Assembly (NCBI RefSeq): GCF_004116265.1
Contig: NZ_QOUX01000021.1
Span: forward strand, 124,001-188,000
Direction: 5' to 3'
From: Anaerobacillus alkaliphilus
GTDB taxonomy: Bacteria; Bacillota; Bacilli; Bacillales; Anaerobacillaceae
Length of the DNA: 64,000 nt
Within the stretch, counting starts at the first letter, position 1. Every line of letters starts with the position of its first letter. Positions 37,108 through 46,689 of the stretch are shown in pieces. The position numbers were made by a program, and so were the translations under genes. Below the pieces are notes generated by a model that made no database searches, was not told the origin of the DNA, and saw nothing but the letters and a program-made list of their open reading frames with translations.

Positions 37108-37237
37108 TTCATTTTAAATGTAAAATGTAAATTAAAGATAGTGTAGAATGTAGAGTCTAGAATTATTATTTAGAAGTGCTTCGAAGCCACTGCCCCACCA
37201 TTCTACACTCTACATTTTGAATTCTTCATTCTACATT
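37108..37237. repeat. Heptamer-repeat hairpin element (ychF-rpsF gap)
   Basis: Left units GTAAAAT, GTAGAAT (37119-37153), core AGTGCTTCGAAGCCACTG (37175-37192), and inverted right units TTCTACA, CTACATT, TTCTACA (37201-37235). The whole gap after the ychF stop is this element. Confidence 0.8.
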
Positions 37238-38338
37238 TTAAACGTTAAATCTAAAGTGGATTACATCTCCATCAGCAACAACGTATTCTTTTCCTTCTAA
37301 TCTTACTTTCCCTTTTTCCTTCGCTTGAGCGTGTGAGCCTGCTTCCACTAGGTCATCATATGCCACTACTTCAGCACGAATAAAACCGCGTTCAAAATCA
37401 GTATGAATAACTCCTGCTGCTTGCGGTGCTTTTGTTCCTTTACGGATTGTCCAAGCACGAACCTCTTGCACTCCAGCTGTAAAGTAGGTTGATAATCCTA
37501 ATAAACTGTAAGCGGCACGAATTAATTGATCTAATCCAGACTCCTGAATCCCTAATTCTTCAAGGAACATTGCCTTTTCTTCTCCTTCAAGTTCAGAAAT
37601 CTCTTCCTCGATCTTCGCACAAACAACGATTACTTCTGAATTTTCCCCAGCGGCAAACTCTCTTACTTTTTGTACCAACGGATTATCATCAGCGACTAAT
37701 AGCCCATCTTCGTTTACATTTGCTACATATAGGACTGGTTTCATTGTTAAAAGATGCATACCTTGTACAATTTTCTTTTGCTCATCATTTAGTTCTACAC
37801 TTCTTGCCGGTTTTTCATTTTCAAAAGCTTCTCTTAGCAACACTAGTACTTCTAATTCAGCGATTGCTTCTTTATCTTTTGATTTTGCTAATTTTTCAAC
37901 ACGGCTAATACGCTTCTCTACAGAATCAAGGTCAGCAAGGATTAACTCTAGGTTAATCACTTCAATATCACGAATTGGATTAACACTGCCTGAAACGTGA
38001 GTAATGTTTTCATCCTCAAAACACCGAACAACGTGGGAGATAGCATCAACTTGGCGAATGTGAGATAAGAATTTGTTTCCTAGTCCTTCCCCTTTACTCG
38101 CTCCTTCTACGATCCCAGCAATATCAGTAAACTCAAATGCTGTCGGTACTGTTTTCTTCGGTTGAACAAGTTCTGTTAACTTTGTTAAACGAGGATCTGG
38201 TACTTCAACAATTCCTACGTTAGGGTCAATTGTACAGAACGGATAGTTTGCAGATTCTGCTCCTGCTTGAGTGATTGCGTTAAATAGTGTTGATTTACCA
38301 ACGTTTGGTAAACCAACAATTCCAGTTGTTAAAGCCAT
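37238..38338 (-). CDS. ychF: Ribosome-binding ATPase YchF (Obg family)
   Basis: TRAFAC-class P-loop protein of 366 residues that prefers ATP and binds ribosomes; linked to stress and translation control. G1 is GLPNVGKSTLF at about residues 9-19, G3 DIAGIVEGASKGEGLGNKFL, and the C-terminal TGS domain ends in DGDVIHFRFNV. It corresponds to yyaF of Bacillus subtilis. The ATG follows GAAGGAAG. Confidence 0.95.
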   Translation of the reverse strand: MALTTGIVGLPNVGKSTLFNAITQAGAESANYPFCTIDPNVGIVEVPDPRLTKLTELVQPKKTVPTAFEFTDIAGIVEGASKGEGLGNKFLSHIRQVDAISHVVRCFEDENITHVSGSVNPIRDIEVINLELILADLDSVEKRISRVEKLAKSKDKEAIAELEVLVLLREAFENEKPARSVELNDEQKKIVQGMHLLTMKPVLYVANVNEDGLLVADDNPLVQKVREFAAGENSEVIVVCAKIEEEISELEGEEKAMFLEELGIQESGLDQLIRAAYSLLGLSTYFTAGVQEVRAWTIRKGTKAPQAAGVIHTDFERGFIRAEVVAYDDLVEAGSHAQAKEKGKVRLEGKEYVVADGDVIHFRFNV

Positions 38339-38664
38339 GAAAGCCACTTCCTTCATTAAATATAGTTTATATAAACATAAGTATAGAATTTAAAAAATTA
38401 ACTAATAATCCTTCACAATTATATGTATTTAATAGGAAAAAAACAAGCTTTGTTAAGCTTGTTTTTTCTTGTCTAGCTCCAGTGCCCAGCCCCTCGAGTC
38501 AAATAACCTGCCAAAGAAAAAGTGAACTGCCCTTTTTCCTCGTTAAAAAGTGAAAACCCGCACTACTTGCTCCTGCGATTACTCGTCGCAAAGCTTGCAA
38601 GAAGATTATCAGGAAGTTGCTTGTCAGAACATTTGCTTATCGGGGCTAACCAGGGAAAAAGACT
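38339..38664. other. 326-base interval between yyaE and ychF
   Basis: Holds the ychF ribosome site, a bidirectional terminator (38437-38468) and most of a large palindromic repeat (38471-38690). No gene is seen apart from the repeat. Confidence 0.7.
38437..38468. terminator. Terminator between yyaE and ychF
   Basis: AAACAAGCTT (38441-38450) pairs with AAGCTTGTTT (38455-38464), with A runs before and T runs after, so it is bidirectional. It lies ~100 bases upstream of ychF and next to the large palindromic repeat. Confidence 0.75.
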
Positions 38665-38690
38665 TCACATTTTTCCTAGGGCACTTGCAC
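38471..38690. repeat. Large palindromic intergenic repeat
   Basis: AGTGCCC (38481-38487) pairs with GGGCACT (38679-38685), and AGCCCC (38488-38493) with GGGGCT (38642-38647). A nested hairpin CCAGGGAAAAA/TTTTTCCTAGG lies at 38650-38680. The outline GTCTAGCTCC…AGCCCCTCGAG…GGGGCTAACCAGGG recalls a dispersed structured repeat of Bacillaceae genomes. The right arm runs into the coding end of yyaE. Confidence 0.7.
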
Positions 38691-40680
38691 TTTTCTTTAT
38701 ATCCACTAGACAATCGTATTGTATGCCACCTAAGCCAATTTCCGATCTACCTGAGGATGTCAAAACATTCACTGATCCACCGAGCTTTTTCCATCTTCCC
38801 TCATCAATATTAATCGTATCATCATGGGCTTTTTTCATGATTTTTACATGCCCTGTAACTTCACCACGCTCATTCCAGATGATGACTTCTTCACCGTCTG
38901 TAAGCTCTTTTTCCAATCCAATCTTTTCGGATATTTCTACAATTACCCTTTTATCATCAAGTAAATGATAATTTTGAGAATGATTAGATCTCGCAGGATG
39001 TTTTGATAATAAGTGATAAGGAAACTTCTTGCACTTTGAACTTATTACCGATTCTAAAGGATACTGAAACGATAATGCTCCTTCCTCTCCTTCTAGTAAA
39101 GGTAGCGTCGTCGTAAATTCATACTTTCCACTAGGAGTTTTAAAAGTAAAATCAGCCCAGGGAACATCTGGGACGGGAAGCTTAACAAAGCCTTCTTCTT
39201 TTATTTTTTCTAATGTAATACCCTTTGCTTCTAATGATTTTAGTCCCATTCTTAGAAATTCCTCTTCACTAAAGGCAAAATCTTCTCCGAAACCTAATCG
39301 TGTAGCAAGCTCTCTCCAAATCCATAAATCAGATTTTGCTTCCCCTTTTGGCGTGACTAATTTCGGTCCATAATTCACATAGCTATGGTACATGGAAGCA
39401 TAATAAATATCTTCTTCTTCAAATACGGTTGAACACGGTAAAATGTAATCAGCCAGTTCAGCGGTATCTGTCATGAACTGATCTATGACGACCACTGTCT
39501 CTATCGAAGCAAATGCCTCTTCCACTCGATTAGTGTCGGGCAATTGTGTTAACGGATTACCTCTTGAAACAAATGCCATCTTGATTGGTGGTTCACTTTC
39601 TGAAAGAATCTTTTCTGCCTGGTTCATCCGTGTAAATGTTCTACTATTTTTCTTTCTACTCTCTAATAGTAAATTGCCTACATCAAATGATTGACCAACC
39701 GGGAGATGACCGTAATTTGCTCCTCCACCTCTAATACCAATATTTCCGCTTACGGCAACCAAAGCGTCTATTAGTCTGATTGTATGGCCCCCATTAGCAT
39801 ATCTTTGTAGACCTAAACCTAAATACGTGGTAGTAGGTCCATTACTATACTGATAGGCGAGTTCATGAATTATCTTTTCAGTTACTGACGTTTGCTCGAC
39901 AATCTCATCCATAGAAATATTGTCTATATACTTATCAAACTCTTCATAACCGTAAGTATGCTTACGTATGAAGTCTTCAGCTAAGGCATTCATTGTCTTT
40001 AACACTTTCATAATGCCGATAGCTAATAATCCGTCCATCCCTGGTCGAACTGCAATAAACGTATCAGCTAACTTTGCTGTTTGATGATGTAATGGGTCAA
40101 TAACCGTGACATGTATCCCCTTTTTCTTTGCTTCTATTAAATTGGCAAACAAGTGAATATTCGTACTCGCTGCATTTCTACCCCAGACAACCACATGTTT
40201 ACTATTAAAAATATCTTCTGGTGCATGCGCTGCACTATTTCCAAAATCCCAGATTTGTGCCTCTATTCCAGCACCCCAACATAAGCTACCAACAACCTCT
40301 GTCACACCGCCATAACAATTAAAAAACCGATAATCTAAGTTTTTTAACAATCCGTTGTTTGAATAATCGTGACTGTGCAAGACAGCTGTTGTTCCGTAAA
40401 CTTCTTTGGTAACTATTAGCTTTTCTGCGATTTCATCTAATGCTTGTTCCCATGATATTTTCTCAAAATGACCGTCAACTTTTTTCAAGGGCTTTGTTAT
40501 TCGTAGTGAAGAGTTTGTTCTCGTTTCTAGCATTCTTCCCCTACTACAAATATGCCCTTTTGTTACTGGGTGTTGTTTGTTTCCTTCTACCTTAGTCACA
40601 GTATCACTATCAACTGTTACCGTAAATCCGCATGTATCCCAACAATTGAGGGGACAGGCTGATATTTGTTTCACTTCCAT
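38665..40680 (-). CDS. yyaE: Molybdopterin oxidoreductase, YyaE-like
   Basis: A 671-residue enzyme of the DMSO reductase/formate dehydrogenase superfamily. The N-terminal 4Fe-4S site is CPLNCWDTCGF with a later Cys in GHICSRGR. Molybdopterin-binding segments include VVWGRNAASTNIH, VIDPLHHQTAKLAD, NIGIRGGGANYG and PLTQLPDTNR; the C-terminal MoCo-binding domain has HPARSNHSQN. No signal peptide, so cytoplasmic. The substrate is unknown. Position matches yyaE of Bacillus subtilis. The last ~10 codons (SASALGKM and stop) lie inside a dispersed palindromic repeat, so the natural C-terminus has been replaced or extended. GGGAGAGG precedes the ATG. Confidence 0.88.
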   Translation of the reverse strand: MEVKQISACPLNCWDTCGFTVTVDSDTVTKVEGNKQHPVTKGHICSRGRMLETRTNSSLRITKPLKKVDGHFEKISWEQALDEIAEKLIVTKEVYGTTAVLHSHDYSNNGLLKNLDYRFFNCYGGVTEVVGSLCWGAGIEAQIWDFGNSAAHAPEDIFNSKHVVVWGRNAASTNIHLFANLIEAKKKGIHVTVIDPLHHQTAKLADTFIAVRPGMDGLLAIGIMKVLKTMNALAEDFIRKHTYGYEEFDKYIDNISMDEIVEQTSVTEKIIHELAYQYSNGPTTTYLGLGLQRYANGGHTIRLIDALVAVSGNIGIRGGGANYGHLPVGQSFDVGNLLLESRKKNSRTFTRMNQAEKILSESEPPIKMAFVSRGNPLTQLPDTNRVEEAFASIETVVVIDQFMTDTAELADYILPCSTVFEEEDIYYASMYHSYVNYGPKLVTPKGEAKSDLWIWRELATRLGFGEDFAFSEEEFLRMGLKSLEAKGITLEKIKEEGFVKLPVPDVPWADFTFKTPSGKYEFTTTLPLLEGEEGALSFQYPLESVISSKCKKFPYHLLSKHPARSNHSQNYHLLDDKRVIVEISEKIGLEKELTDGEEVIIWNERGEVTGHVKIMKKAHDDTINIDEGRWKKLGGSVNVLTSSGRSEIGLGGIQYDCLVDIKKSASALGKM

Positions 40681-40707
40681 ATGAACCTCTCCCTTTTGAT
40701 GTTTCTT

Positions 40708-40908
40708 TTACTCTATATGTTTTACTAAAATCTTTTTTATCTTTCTTGAAAACTCTTTACGTGGTATTAACACACTATGCTCACAACCTAAGCACTTAAT
40801 CCTTATATCCATCCCTAATCGTATGATTTTCCAACGATTTTCTCCACAAGGGTGAGGTTTCTTCATTTCAACAACGTCATGTAGATCAAATTGTTTCTGA
40901 TTATCCAT
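40708..40908 (-). CDS. yyzM: DUF951 protein YyzM
   Basis: A 66-residue DUF951 protein. FDLHDVVEMKKPHPCGENRWKI and RIKCLGCEHSVLIPRKEFSR are the family blocks; the Cys residues (HPCG, CLGC) suggest a metal site and the fold a small nucleic-acid-binding barrel, but the role is unknown. The ATG at 40908 follows AGGAGGGG; the longer reading from 40956 has no such site. It lies ~27 bases upstream of yyaE, so they may be co-transcribed. Confidence 0.85.
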   Translation of the reverse strand: MDNQKQFDLHDVVEMKKPHPCGENRWKIIRLGMDIRIKCLGCEHSVLIPRKEFSRKIKKILVKHIE

Positions 40909-41003
40909 TAAACAATCCCCTCCTACCATAGTAAACATTCCTGTCTCCATTATCATCTATTTGTCATTATACAATACAGACCACATTAGTTTCTATTGAA
41001 ATA

Positions 41004-41031
41004 AAAAATAGAGAGTGCGTCTTGCACTCTC
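41004..41031 (-). terminator. Terminator overlapping the end of the YkvI-type gene
   Basis: GAGAGTGC (41011-41018) pairs with GCACTCTC (41024-41031); on the minus strand TATTTTTTA follows. The gene's TGA codon (41030-41032) lies within the stem. Confidence 0.8.
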
Positions 41032-42052
41032 AGACTTCATCTTTAAAATTCTTGGCAATCGGATACAAAAGGATAGACGCTAGGATATATAAATTTAACA
41101 CCCCATAGAGAGGATACAATACAGCAATTAATGTTGAAAAACCAATTTGTGTCAAAGGAATCATTAATAAAATTAATAGGGATGCAGTTGCCCAAGTAGG
41201 CAATGAAACAAATTTTCTAAATCTACTTGTTAAACCAAAAAGTCCAGATGCAGCTGTCGTGTAAATAGCTACCCATAGTAAAACTGACATAACAAGTACC
41301 ATAAAATAAGGGTAGTGCTTAAGAATTGCAAATAGTGGTATTTCGTAGAACATAATATCGTGTGCTACTTTTAAAAGGGATTCGTTATAAAGTATTGAAA
41401 TGCCTCCCAAAATAGCACCACTGCCAATACTTGCAATCCATATTTCTCCCTTTGTTTTTATTTCACTACCAATCCCCGCTAGTACAGCAACCAAAGGCAA
41501 TATATTTAATGCTGTAAACGTGAAAGCAGCTGGCCAATTTGACTGGTTGCTAAAGCTTAAGTTAATGGAAAAACCATCGAGAAATTGAAAGGAAAGTAAA
41601 ATCCCCACTAGGAATACAATTAAAATAGGTACCACTAGCGAATTCATTGACGTTATTCCTTTGGTATCCCAGAAAAACAAAACAATCAATAATAAAGAAA
41701 TAATAATAATCCCAACCCAATAAGGTAATTGGATAACTTCGAGGGTTGCTCCACCACCTGCTAGCATAATGACAGTAACTGAAAACAGATACAAAATAAT
41801 CATGTAATCATACAATCTAGTTAACTTTTTTCCCATTAGAAGTTGTAATACAGGTAGATAATGAACTGTTTTTTGATTATAACTGATACTTAATATAACA
41901 GAAACGCATATGCTAAATAATACAGCAAATATAACAATCGCTAAGCTACTCTCAGTACCGAAAAACTCCCATAATTCCCTTCCTGAAGCATACCCAGCAC
42001 CAATCATCGTTCCAATAATTAAAAACATCCATTTCAAACCTGCTCTTATCAT
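41030..42052 (-). CDS. YkvI-like membrane protein
   Basis: A 340-residue integral membrane protein with ten or so hydrophobic segments, first ones carrying WMFLIIGTMIGAGYASGRELWEFF. The G-x-G-A-G-Y-A-S-G run in the first span resembles the broken helix of LeuT-fold (APC superfamily) transporters, and the whole matches the uncharacterised YkvI family. Substrate unknown. It is transcribed away from yyaC across a 103-base shared control region. AAAGG lies ahead of the ATG. Confidence 0.7.
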   Translation of the reverse strand: MIRAGLKWMFLIIGTMIGAGYASGRELWEFFGTESSLAIVIFAVLFSICVSVILSISYNQKTVHYLPVLQLLMGKKLTRLYDYMIILYLFSVTVIMLAGGGATLEVIQLPYWVGIIIISLLLIVLFFWDTKGITSMNSLVVPILIVFLVGILLSFQFLDGFSINLSFSNQSNWPAAFTFTALNILPLVAVLAGIGSEIKTKGEIWIASIGSGAILGGISILYNESLLKVAHDIMFYEIPLFAILKHYPYFMVLVMSVLLWVAIYTTAASGLFGLTSRFRKFVSLPTWATASLLILLMIPLTQIGFSTLIAVLYPLYGVLNLYILASILLYPIAKNFKDEV

Positions 42053-42090
42053 GATAAACGCAACCTTTCAAAATTTTTGATGAGTATGTA

Positions 42091-42121
42091 TGTATATAAA
42101 GGAAAAAATATCCGTATACTA
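42091..42121 (+). promoter_or_regulatory. Possible forespore promoter of yyaC
   Basis: TGTATA (42091-42096) and GTATACTA (42114-42121) resemble the -35 and -10 of sigma-F/sigma-G promoters, and yyaC is a forespore gene in Bacillus subtilis. The spacing fits, the match is partial. Confidence 0.35.
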
Positions 42122-42155
42122 ATACTATTATTTTTATCGATGGGGAGGTCATAGG

Positions 42156-42773
42156 ATGATTACAAGAAATCTTTTTAGAAAAAAGCAATTACCTTTTCGC
42201 GTTCATATTGATGAAGCCGATGCTACAGTTGAATTTTCAAACCAACTTTCAGACCTTCTACCAAAACTATCAACCAAAGATATTGTTATTGTATGCATTG
42301 GTACCGATCGCTCTACCGGCGACTCATTAGGACCACTCATAGGTTCAAAACTAGAGAGTCAATTAAACACATTTCACGTATATGGTACGTTAGAAGATCC
42401 TATACATGCAGTTAACTTAGAGGAAAAATTAGCTGAAATTCATGCTAAACATAGAAACCCATTTATTATCGGTGTTGATGCATGTCTAGGCCGTTCTACA
42501 AGTGTTGGGTATATCTCAATTAATGATGGACCAGTGAAACCAGGAGCTGCTGTGAATAAAAATCTTCCGCCAGTTGGTGACATTCACATTACTGGAATAG
42601 TGAATGTAGGTGGTTTTATGGAGTATATGGTTCTCCAAAATACTAGATTACATTTCGTTTTTAAAATGGCTGAGAGGATTGCCGAGAGCGTCCTATTAAC
42701 AGATAAACAGTTACAGAAAGATAGACAACGATCTCTTCTAAAACCTGTAAAACCCACTTATTTTTCAAGCTAA
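42156..42773 (+). CDS. yyaC: Sporulation protein YyaC (GPR-like fold)
   Basis: A 205-residue protein with a hydrogenase-maturation/GPR protease-like fold: IVCIGTDRSTGDSLGPLIGSKL and FIIGVDACLGRSTSVGYISI carry the two acidic residues typical of that fold. Made in the forespore in Bacillus subtilis; its target is not firmly known. GGGGAGG precedes the ATG. It is the only plus-strand gene between the IS3 element and dnaA, as in Bacillus subtilis. Confidence 0.88.
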   Translation: MITRNLFRKKQLPFRVHIDEADATVEFSNQLSDLLPKLSTKDIVIVCIGTDRSTGDSLGPLIGSKLESQLNTFHVYGTLEDPIHAVNLEEKLAEIHAKHRNPFIIGVDACLGRSTSVGYISINDGPVKPGAAVNKNLPPVGDIHITGIVNVGGFMEYMVLQNTRLHFVFKMAERIAESVLLTDKQLQKDRQRSLLKPVKPTYFSS

Positions 42774-42790
42774 AAGAAATGATACAATAC

Positions 42791-42835
42791 AAAAAAGACA
42801 ACTCCTTACATGTATAGTAAAGGTTGTCTCTTTTT
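42791..42835. terminator. Bidirectional terminator between yyaC and the DUF554 gene
   Basis: AAAAAAGACAACTCCTT pairs with AAAGGTTGTCTCTTTTT around a short loop with one mismatch. It lies between two convergent genes and has T runs on both strands. Confidence 0.8.
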
Positions 42836-42869
42836 ATGAGTAAATTATTCACTTTGATAAATAACTATC

Positions 42870-43571
42870 TTAAATGACATTTAAAACTGTAACAATTACT
42901 GCAACTACCAAAATCGCTGGAAGTAAATTAGCTACTCTTACTTTTGTTACACCTAAAATATTTAAACCAATGGCTAAAATCATTACCCCACCAGTTGCTG
43001 TCATTTCTACAATGAATGCGTCCATAATATGTTGTGGAACGTATTGAGTAATCTGTGTTGCTAGAATTGCTATTGAACCTTGATATATCATTACTGGAAA
43101 AGCAGAAAATAAGACACCAATACCTAATGTACTAGTAAATAAGATAGCTGAAAAACCATCTAGCATTGACTTCGTGTATAATACTGCATGATCATTCCTC
43201 AACCCACTATCTAAGGCACCGACAATGGCCATTGCTCCAACCACATAAATGAGTGTAGCAGTAACAAAGCCTTTGGCAAATGAACCTTCCTCTTTCGCTC
43301 CTGTTTTAGCTTCTAACCATCTACCAAGTCGATTAAGCTTATCTTCTAAGTCCCACTTTTCACCTAAAACTGCTCCAACTGCTAAACTACCAATGACTAT
43401 TAAAAAATTTTCACTTTTCAGCCCCATCCCTATTCCGATGATAATGACTGCCAAAGCAATTGCTTGCATGACAGTAACCTTTACCTTTTCAGGAATTTTC
43501 CGAAGTTGTGTACCTAATAATGAGCCAATAATAATCGCTAAACCATTTACAATTGTTCCTAACAACACCAT
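42870..43571 (-). CDS. DUF554 membrane protein
   Basis: A 233-residue membrane protein with about seven hydrophobic segments; GTIVNGLAIIIGSLLGTQLR and GLKSENFLIVIGSLAVGAVLGE are DUF554 hallmarks, similar to YdfK. It is probably a small-molecule transporter, but no substrate is known. The ATG overlaps the end of the upstream aminotransferase-like gene... the gap is 11 bases, so the two are likely co-transcribed. AGGAGAAGG precedes the ATG. Confidence 0.78.
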   Translation of the reverse strand: MVLLGTIVNGLAIIIGSLLGTQLRKIPEKVKVTVMQAIALAVIIIGIGMGLKSENFLIVIGSLAVGAVLGEKWDLEDKLNRLGRWLEAKTGAKEEGSFAKGFVTATLIYVVGAMAIVGALDSGLRNDHAVLYTKSMLDGFSAILFTSTLGIGVLFSAFPVMIYQGSIAILATQITQYVPQHIMDAFIVEMTATGGVMILAIGLNILGVTKVRVANLLPAILVVAVIVTVLNVI

Positions 43572-43582
43572 TATTCCTTCTC

Positions 43583-44743
43583 CTATCCAACTAAACCTTC
43601 TTTTATTTCAATTATCATATTAATAAACTGATCAATTTCTTCTTTTGTATTATAAATACCGAAACTTGCTCGAATAGTACCAGCTTCTATTGTACCAATT
43701 GTTTCATGTGCAAGTGGCGCACAATGAAGCCCACCTCTTAAAGCAACTTGATAATGTTGATCAAATATCATTGTAATCTCTTGAATATCAGTACCATCAA
43801 TGACAAAAGGAATAACTGCAAGCCTCTTTTTACTACTATCTGGCCCAAAGACTGTCACACCATCAATCTTATTCATTTTTTCTAAACAATACTGCGTCAA
43901 TTCCCATTCATGCTCAAAGATATTTTCAACCCCAATGCGAACAACTTCATCAACTCCAGCAGACAAACCAGCTATTCCAGGTGTATTGAGAGTACCACTT
44001 TCATAGCGATTTGGACGCTCTGAAGGTTGATCTTTTTGTTCAGAATGACTACCTGTCCCACCATGAAAGATCGGACTTAACTCAACTGATTTGTTTACAA
44101 TCAGTACTCCAGTCCCCTGAGGACCGAGCAATCCCTTATGTCCTGGGAAAGCTAGCATATCTATATTCATTTGTTCCATATGTATTGGCAATATACCCGC
44201 TGTCTGTGATGCATCTACTAAAAATGAAATTCCTCTTTCTTTACAAACAGAACCAATCATTTCGATCGGGAAAATAGCCCCTGTTAAGTTTGAACCATGA
44301 CTAGTTACTACTAATTTCGTCTCTGGTAATATCTCTCCTATGAGATCTTCCTTAGAAATATGACCATTTATATCGCTTTTCAAGTAGGTTACCTTAATCC
44401 CTTTTTCTTGCTTAAGATACTCCAAGGGTCTTCTTACTGAATTGTGCTCATAAGAGGTGGAAATTACATGGTCACCTTTCTCTAAAGGAAAACCCTTAAT
44501 GCCTTGATTTAAAGCGTGGGTTGCATTTTGACAAAAGATTACATTGTTCGGGTCTTTCTCACCAAAAAGTTTTGCTAGCTTCGCTCTAGTCTCATATATA
44601 ACTTCTGAAGCTCTATTTGCAAGCTGATGGCCACCACGACCCGGGTTTGCTCCATATTCATTTATAGCTTTAGCGACTGCATTAGCGACTGTATTAGGTT
44701 TAGGAAATGATGAAGCTGCTTGATCGAAGTAGATAATCGACAT
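43583..44743 (-). CDS. Class V aminotransferase/cysteine desulfurase-like protein
   Basis: A 386-residue PLP enzyme. The PLP lysine is in MLAFPGHKGLLGPQG; FDQAASSFPKP, NATHALN and ISTSYEHNSVRRPLEYL bind cofactor; the mobile-loop Cys in GLHCAPLAHETIG suits persulfide transfer. This pattern fits the cysteine-desulfurase-like subfamily (TIGR01977 as I recall) rather than IscS/SufS. It heads a two-gene unit with the DUF554 protein. A possible role is sulfur supply; no Fe-S scaffold gene is near. GGAGAGGG precedes the ATG. Confidence 0.82.
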   Translation of the reverse strand: MSIIYFDQAASSFPKPNTVANAVAKAINEYGANPGRGGHQLANRASEVIYETRAKLAKLFGEKDPNNVIFCQNATHALNQGIKGFPLEKGDHVISTSYEHNSVRRPLEYLKQEKGIKVTYLKSDINGHISKEDLIGEILPETKLVVTSHGSNLTGAIFPIEMIGSVCKERGISFLVDASQTAGILPIHMEQMNIDMLAFPGHKGLLGPQGTGVLIVNKSVELSPIFHGGTGSHSEQKDQPSERPNRYESGTLNTPGIAGLSAGVDEVVRIGVENIFEHEWELTQYCLEKMNKIDGVTVFGPDSSKKRLAVIPFVIDGTDIQEITMIFDQHYQVALRGGLHCAPLAHETIGTIEAGTIRASFGIYNTKEEIDQFINMIIEIKEGLVG

Positions 44744-44800
44744 TTGAACCCTCTCCTTACAACTTATTTCTAGTTATGTATACTATGCCCTCTTTACTAG

Positions 44801-44842
44801 AAAAAAAAGAGACTAACCCTTAGGTATTGGGTCAGACCTCTT
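44801..44842 (-). terminator. Terminator of soj-spo0J
   Basis: AGAGGTCTGACCC and GGGTTAGTCTCT pair imperfectly on the minus strand, followed by eight T (44801-44808 on the plus strand). It lies just past the spo0J stop. Confidence 0.75.
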
Positions 44843-44860
44843 AAGAGCTATTCCTAATCT

Positions 44861-45709
44861 TTAACGTTGTCCTTCTAATAAAGATAAAATCCGTTCTAAA
44901 TCATCTTCAGAGTAAAATTGTATCTCAATCTTCCCTCTTTTTTTGTTTTTCTTAATGGCAACTGCAGTTCCAAACCTCTCACGTAAATGCTCTTCTTTTT
45001 CTTTAATAAAAACAGACGGTTCCGGTTTTTTCTTAATTGTTTCACGTGAAACATTTTCGTTTAATAGCTGAATTAGATGCTCTAATTGACGTACATTCAA
45101 CCCTTCATCTAATACCTTCTTTATTAACAGTTCCAGTTTGTCTTTGTTTTTCAAACCAAGTAATGCTCTACCATGACCCATTGAAAGGTCACCTTTTTCA
45201 ACTAGAGCTTGTACTTCATTTGGAAGTTGTAACAAACGAAGATGATTGGCAATGTGAGGTCGACTCTTCCCTAAACGTTTTGCTAACTGCTCTTGAGTTA
45301 CCTGTAAATGCTTCATTAATTTATCATAAGCAACAGCTTCTTCAATAGAGTTTAAGTCTTCCCTTTGCAGGTTTTCAATTAAGGCAAATTCCATCATTTT
45401 ATCTTCGGTTAATTCTTTAACGACAACAGGAATTGTCTTTAAGCCAGCTTCTGTTGCCGCACGAAATCTTCGCTCTCCTACTACAATTTCGTACCCCTTA
45501 ATGCTTTTACGAACTAGTAACGGCTGTAAGATTCCATGATTTAAGATCGATTCCTTCAGTTCGGTGATCGACTCTTCTGAGAAAATCTTTCTTGGCTGAT
45601 AAGGGTTCGGTCGTAATTCATTTAAAGGAACTTCTTGAATTTGCTCTTTCTTATCGTCAGCAACATCGGGAAATAAAGCTGAAATTCCCTTACCTAAGCC
45701 TTTAGCCAT
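44861..45709 (-). CDS. spo0J: Chromosome partitioning protein Spo0J (ParB)
   Basis: ParB-type CTPase clamp of 282 residues that loads at parS and organises the origin with SMC and Soj. N-terminal ParB box with [10 protein letters not shown] and the CTP-binding motif VGERRFRAA, helix-turn-helix at about 140-175 ([23 protein letters not shown]), and C-terminal dimer domain ending [12 protein letters not shown]. The ATG at 45709 overlaps the soj stop. A perfect parS site lies inside this gene at 45038-45053. Confidence 0.96.
   Translation of the reverse strand: MAKGLGKGISALFPDVADDKKEQIQEVPLNELRPNPYQPRKIFSEESITELKESILNHGILQPLLVRKSIKGYEIVVGERRFRAATEAGLKTIPVVVKELTEDKMMEFALIENLQREDLNSIEEAVAYDKLMKHLQVTQEQLAKRLGKSRPHIANHLRLLQLPNEVQALVEKGDLSMGHGRALLGLKNKDKLELLIKKVLDEGLNVRQLEHLIQLLNENVSRETIKKKPEPSVFIKEKEEHLRERFGTAVAIKKNKKRGKIEIQFYSEDDLERILSLLEGQR
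45038..45053. promoter_or_regulatory. parS: parS site inside spo0J
   Basis: TGTTTCACGTGAAACA is a perfect 16-bp palindrome matching the ParB consensus TGTTNCACGTGAAACA. A parS inside spo0J is also known in Bacillus subtilis. Here it encodes part of NVSRETIK. Confidence 0.95.
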
Positions 45710-46463
45710 TTGCAACCACTTCCTTTGCCAAATCTATATAAACTTCAGCACCCCTAGATTTAGGATCATAAGTAATAATAGGTTGACCGTGGCTCGGAGC
45801 CTCACTCAGCCGAACATTTCTAGGTATAATTGTAGCAAATACTTTTTCTCGAAAATATTTTTTCACTTCATCAATGACTTGAATACCCAAATTAGTTCTA
45901 GCATCTAGCATCGTTAATAACACTCCCTCAATTTCTAAGTTAGTATTAAGATGCTTTTGAACTAATCTTACTGTATTTAAAAGCTGACTTAACCCCTCAA
46001 GGGCATAATACTCACATTGAACCGGAATTAATACAGAACTAGAAGCAGTTAAAGAGTTAATCGTTAGTAGCCCTAAAGAAGGTGGGCAATCAATGATGAT
46101 ATAATCATAATTGTGTTCTACTTGCTCAAGCGCTCTTTTTAATCGAACTTCCCTTGAAATCGTTGGAACAAGTTCAATTTCAGCTCCAGCTAACTGAATA
46201 GTAGAAGGAATAATATCTAATCCTTCAATAGCTGTTGCCATGATCACTTCTTTTGGACTTATATCTTCAACTAAGATGTTATAAATACAGTTCTCAACAT
46301 CGCCTTTATCAATACCAATTCCACTTGTAGTATTACCTTGGGGATCAACATCAATCAAAAGTACTCTCTTGCCAATATGAGCAAGGCACGCACTTAGATT
46401 AACAGCAGTGGTTGTTTTACCAACTCCACCTTTTTGGTTTGCAATTGCAATTACTTTCCCCAT
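45702..46463 (-). CDS. soj: Chromosome partitioning ATPase Soj (ParA)
   Basis: Deviant Walker-type ATPase of 253 residues that works with Spo0J and regulates Dna[26 protein letters not shown] gives the ParA P-loop with the signature lysine, [11 protein letters not shown] and IIDCPPSLG complete it. AGGTGA precedes the ATG. Overlaps spo0J by eight bases. Confidence 0.96.
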   Translation of the reverse strand: MGKVIAIANQKGGVGKTTTAVNLSACLAHIGKRVLLIDVDPQGNTTSGIGIDKGDVENCIYNILVEDISPKEVIMATAIEGLDIIPSTIQLAGAEIELVPTISREVRLKRALEQVEHNYDYIIIDCPPSLGLLTINSLTASSSVLIPVQCEYYALEGLSQLLNTVRLVQKHLNTNLEIEGVLLTMLDARTNLGIQVIDEVKKYFREKVFATIIPRNVRLSEAPSHGQPIITYDPKSRGAEVYIDLAKEVVANG

Positions 46464-46689
46464 TGTTTCACCTACCTCATTTATATCTTTAACTCTAGTT
46501 TTTAGTTAGTAGAGTTACTTCTAATAATTTATTTGAAAAGCATTAGTATCATTTTATCATGAAAATTTAAAACTAAGTATTTTTTTTCACTTAAAAAAAC
46601 GTTGAATATAAAAAAACAATAAAAAAAGAACTCAAATCCGAGGAAGTGAGCCATAAAATTAACGGGAATGTCGTACATAAATAAAATTA

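Noticed and set aside
42661-42852. Small minus-strand gene between yyaC and the DUF554 gene
   Set aside because: Covers the bidirectional terminator and the antisense of yyaC; no ribosome site.
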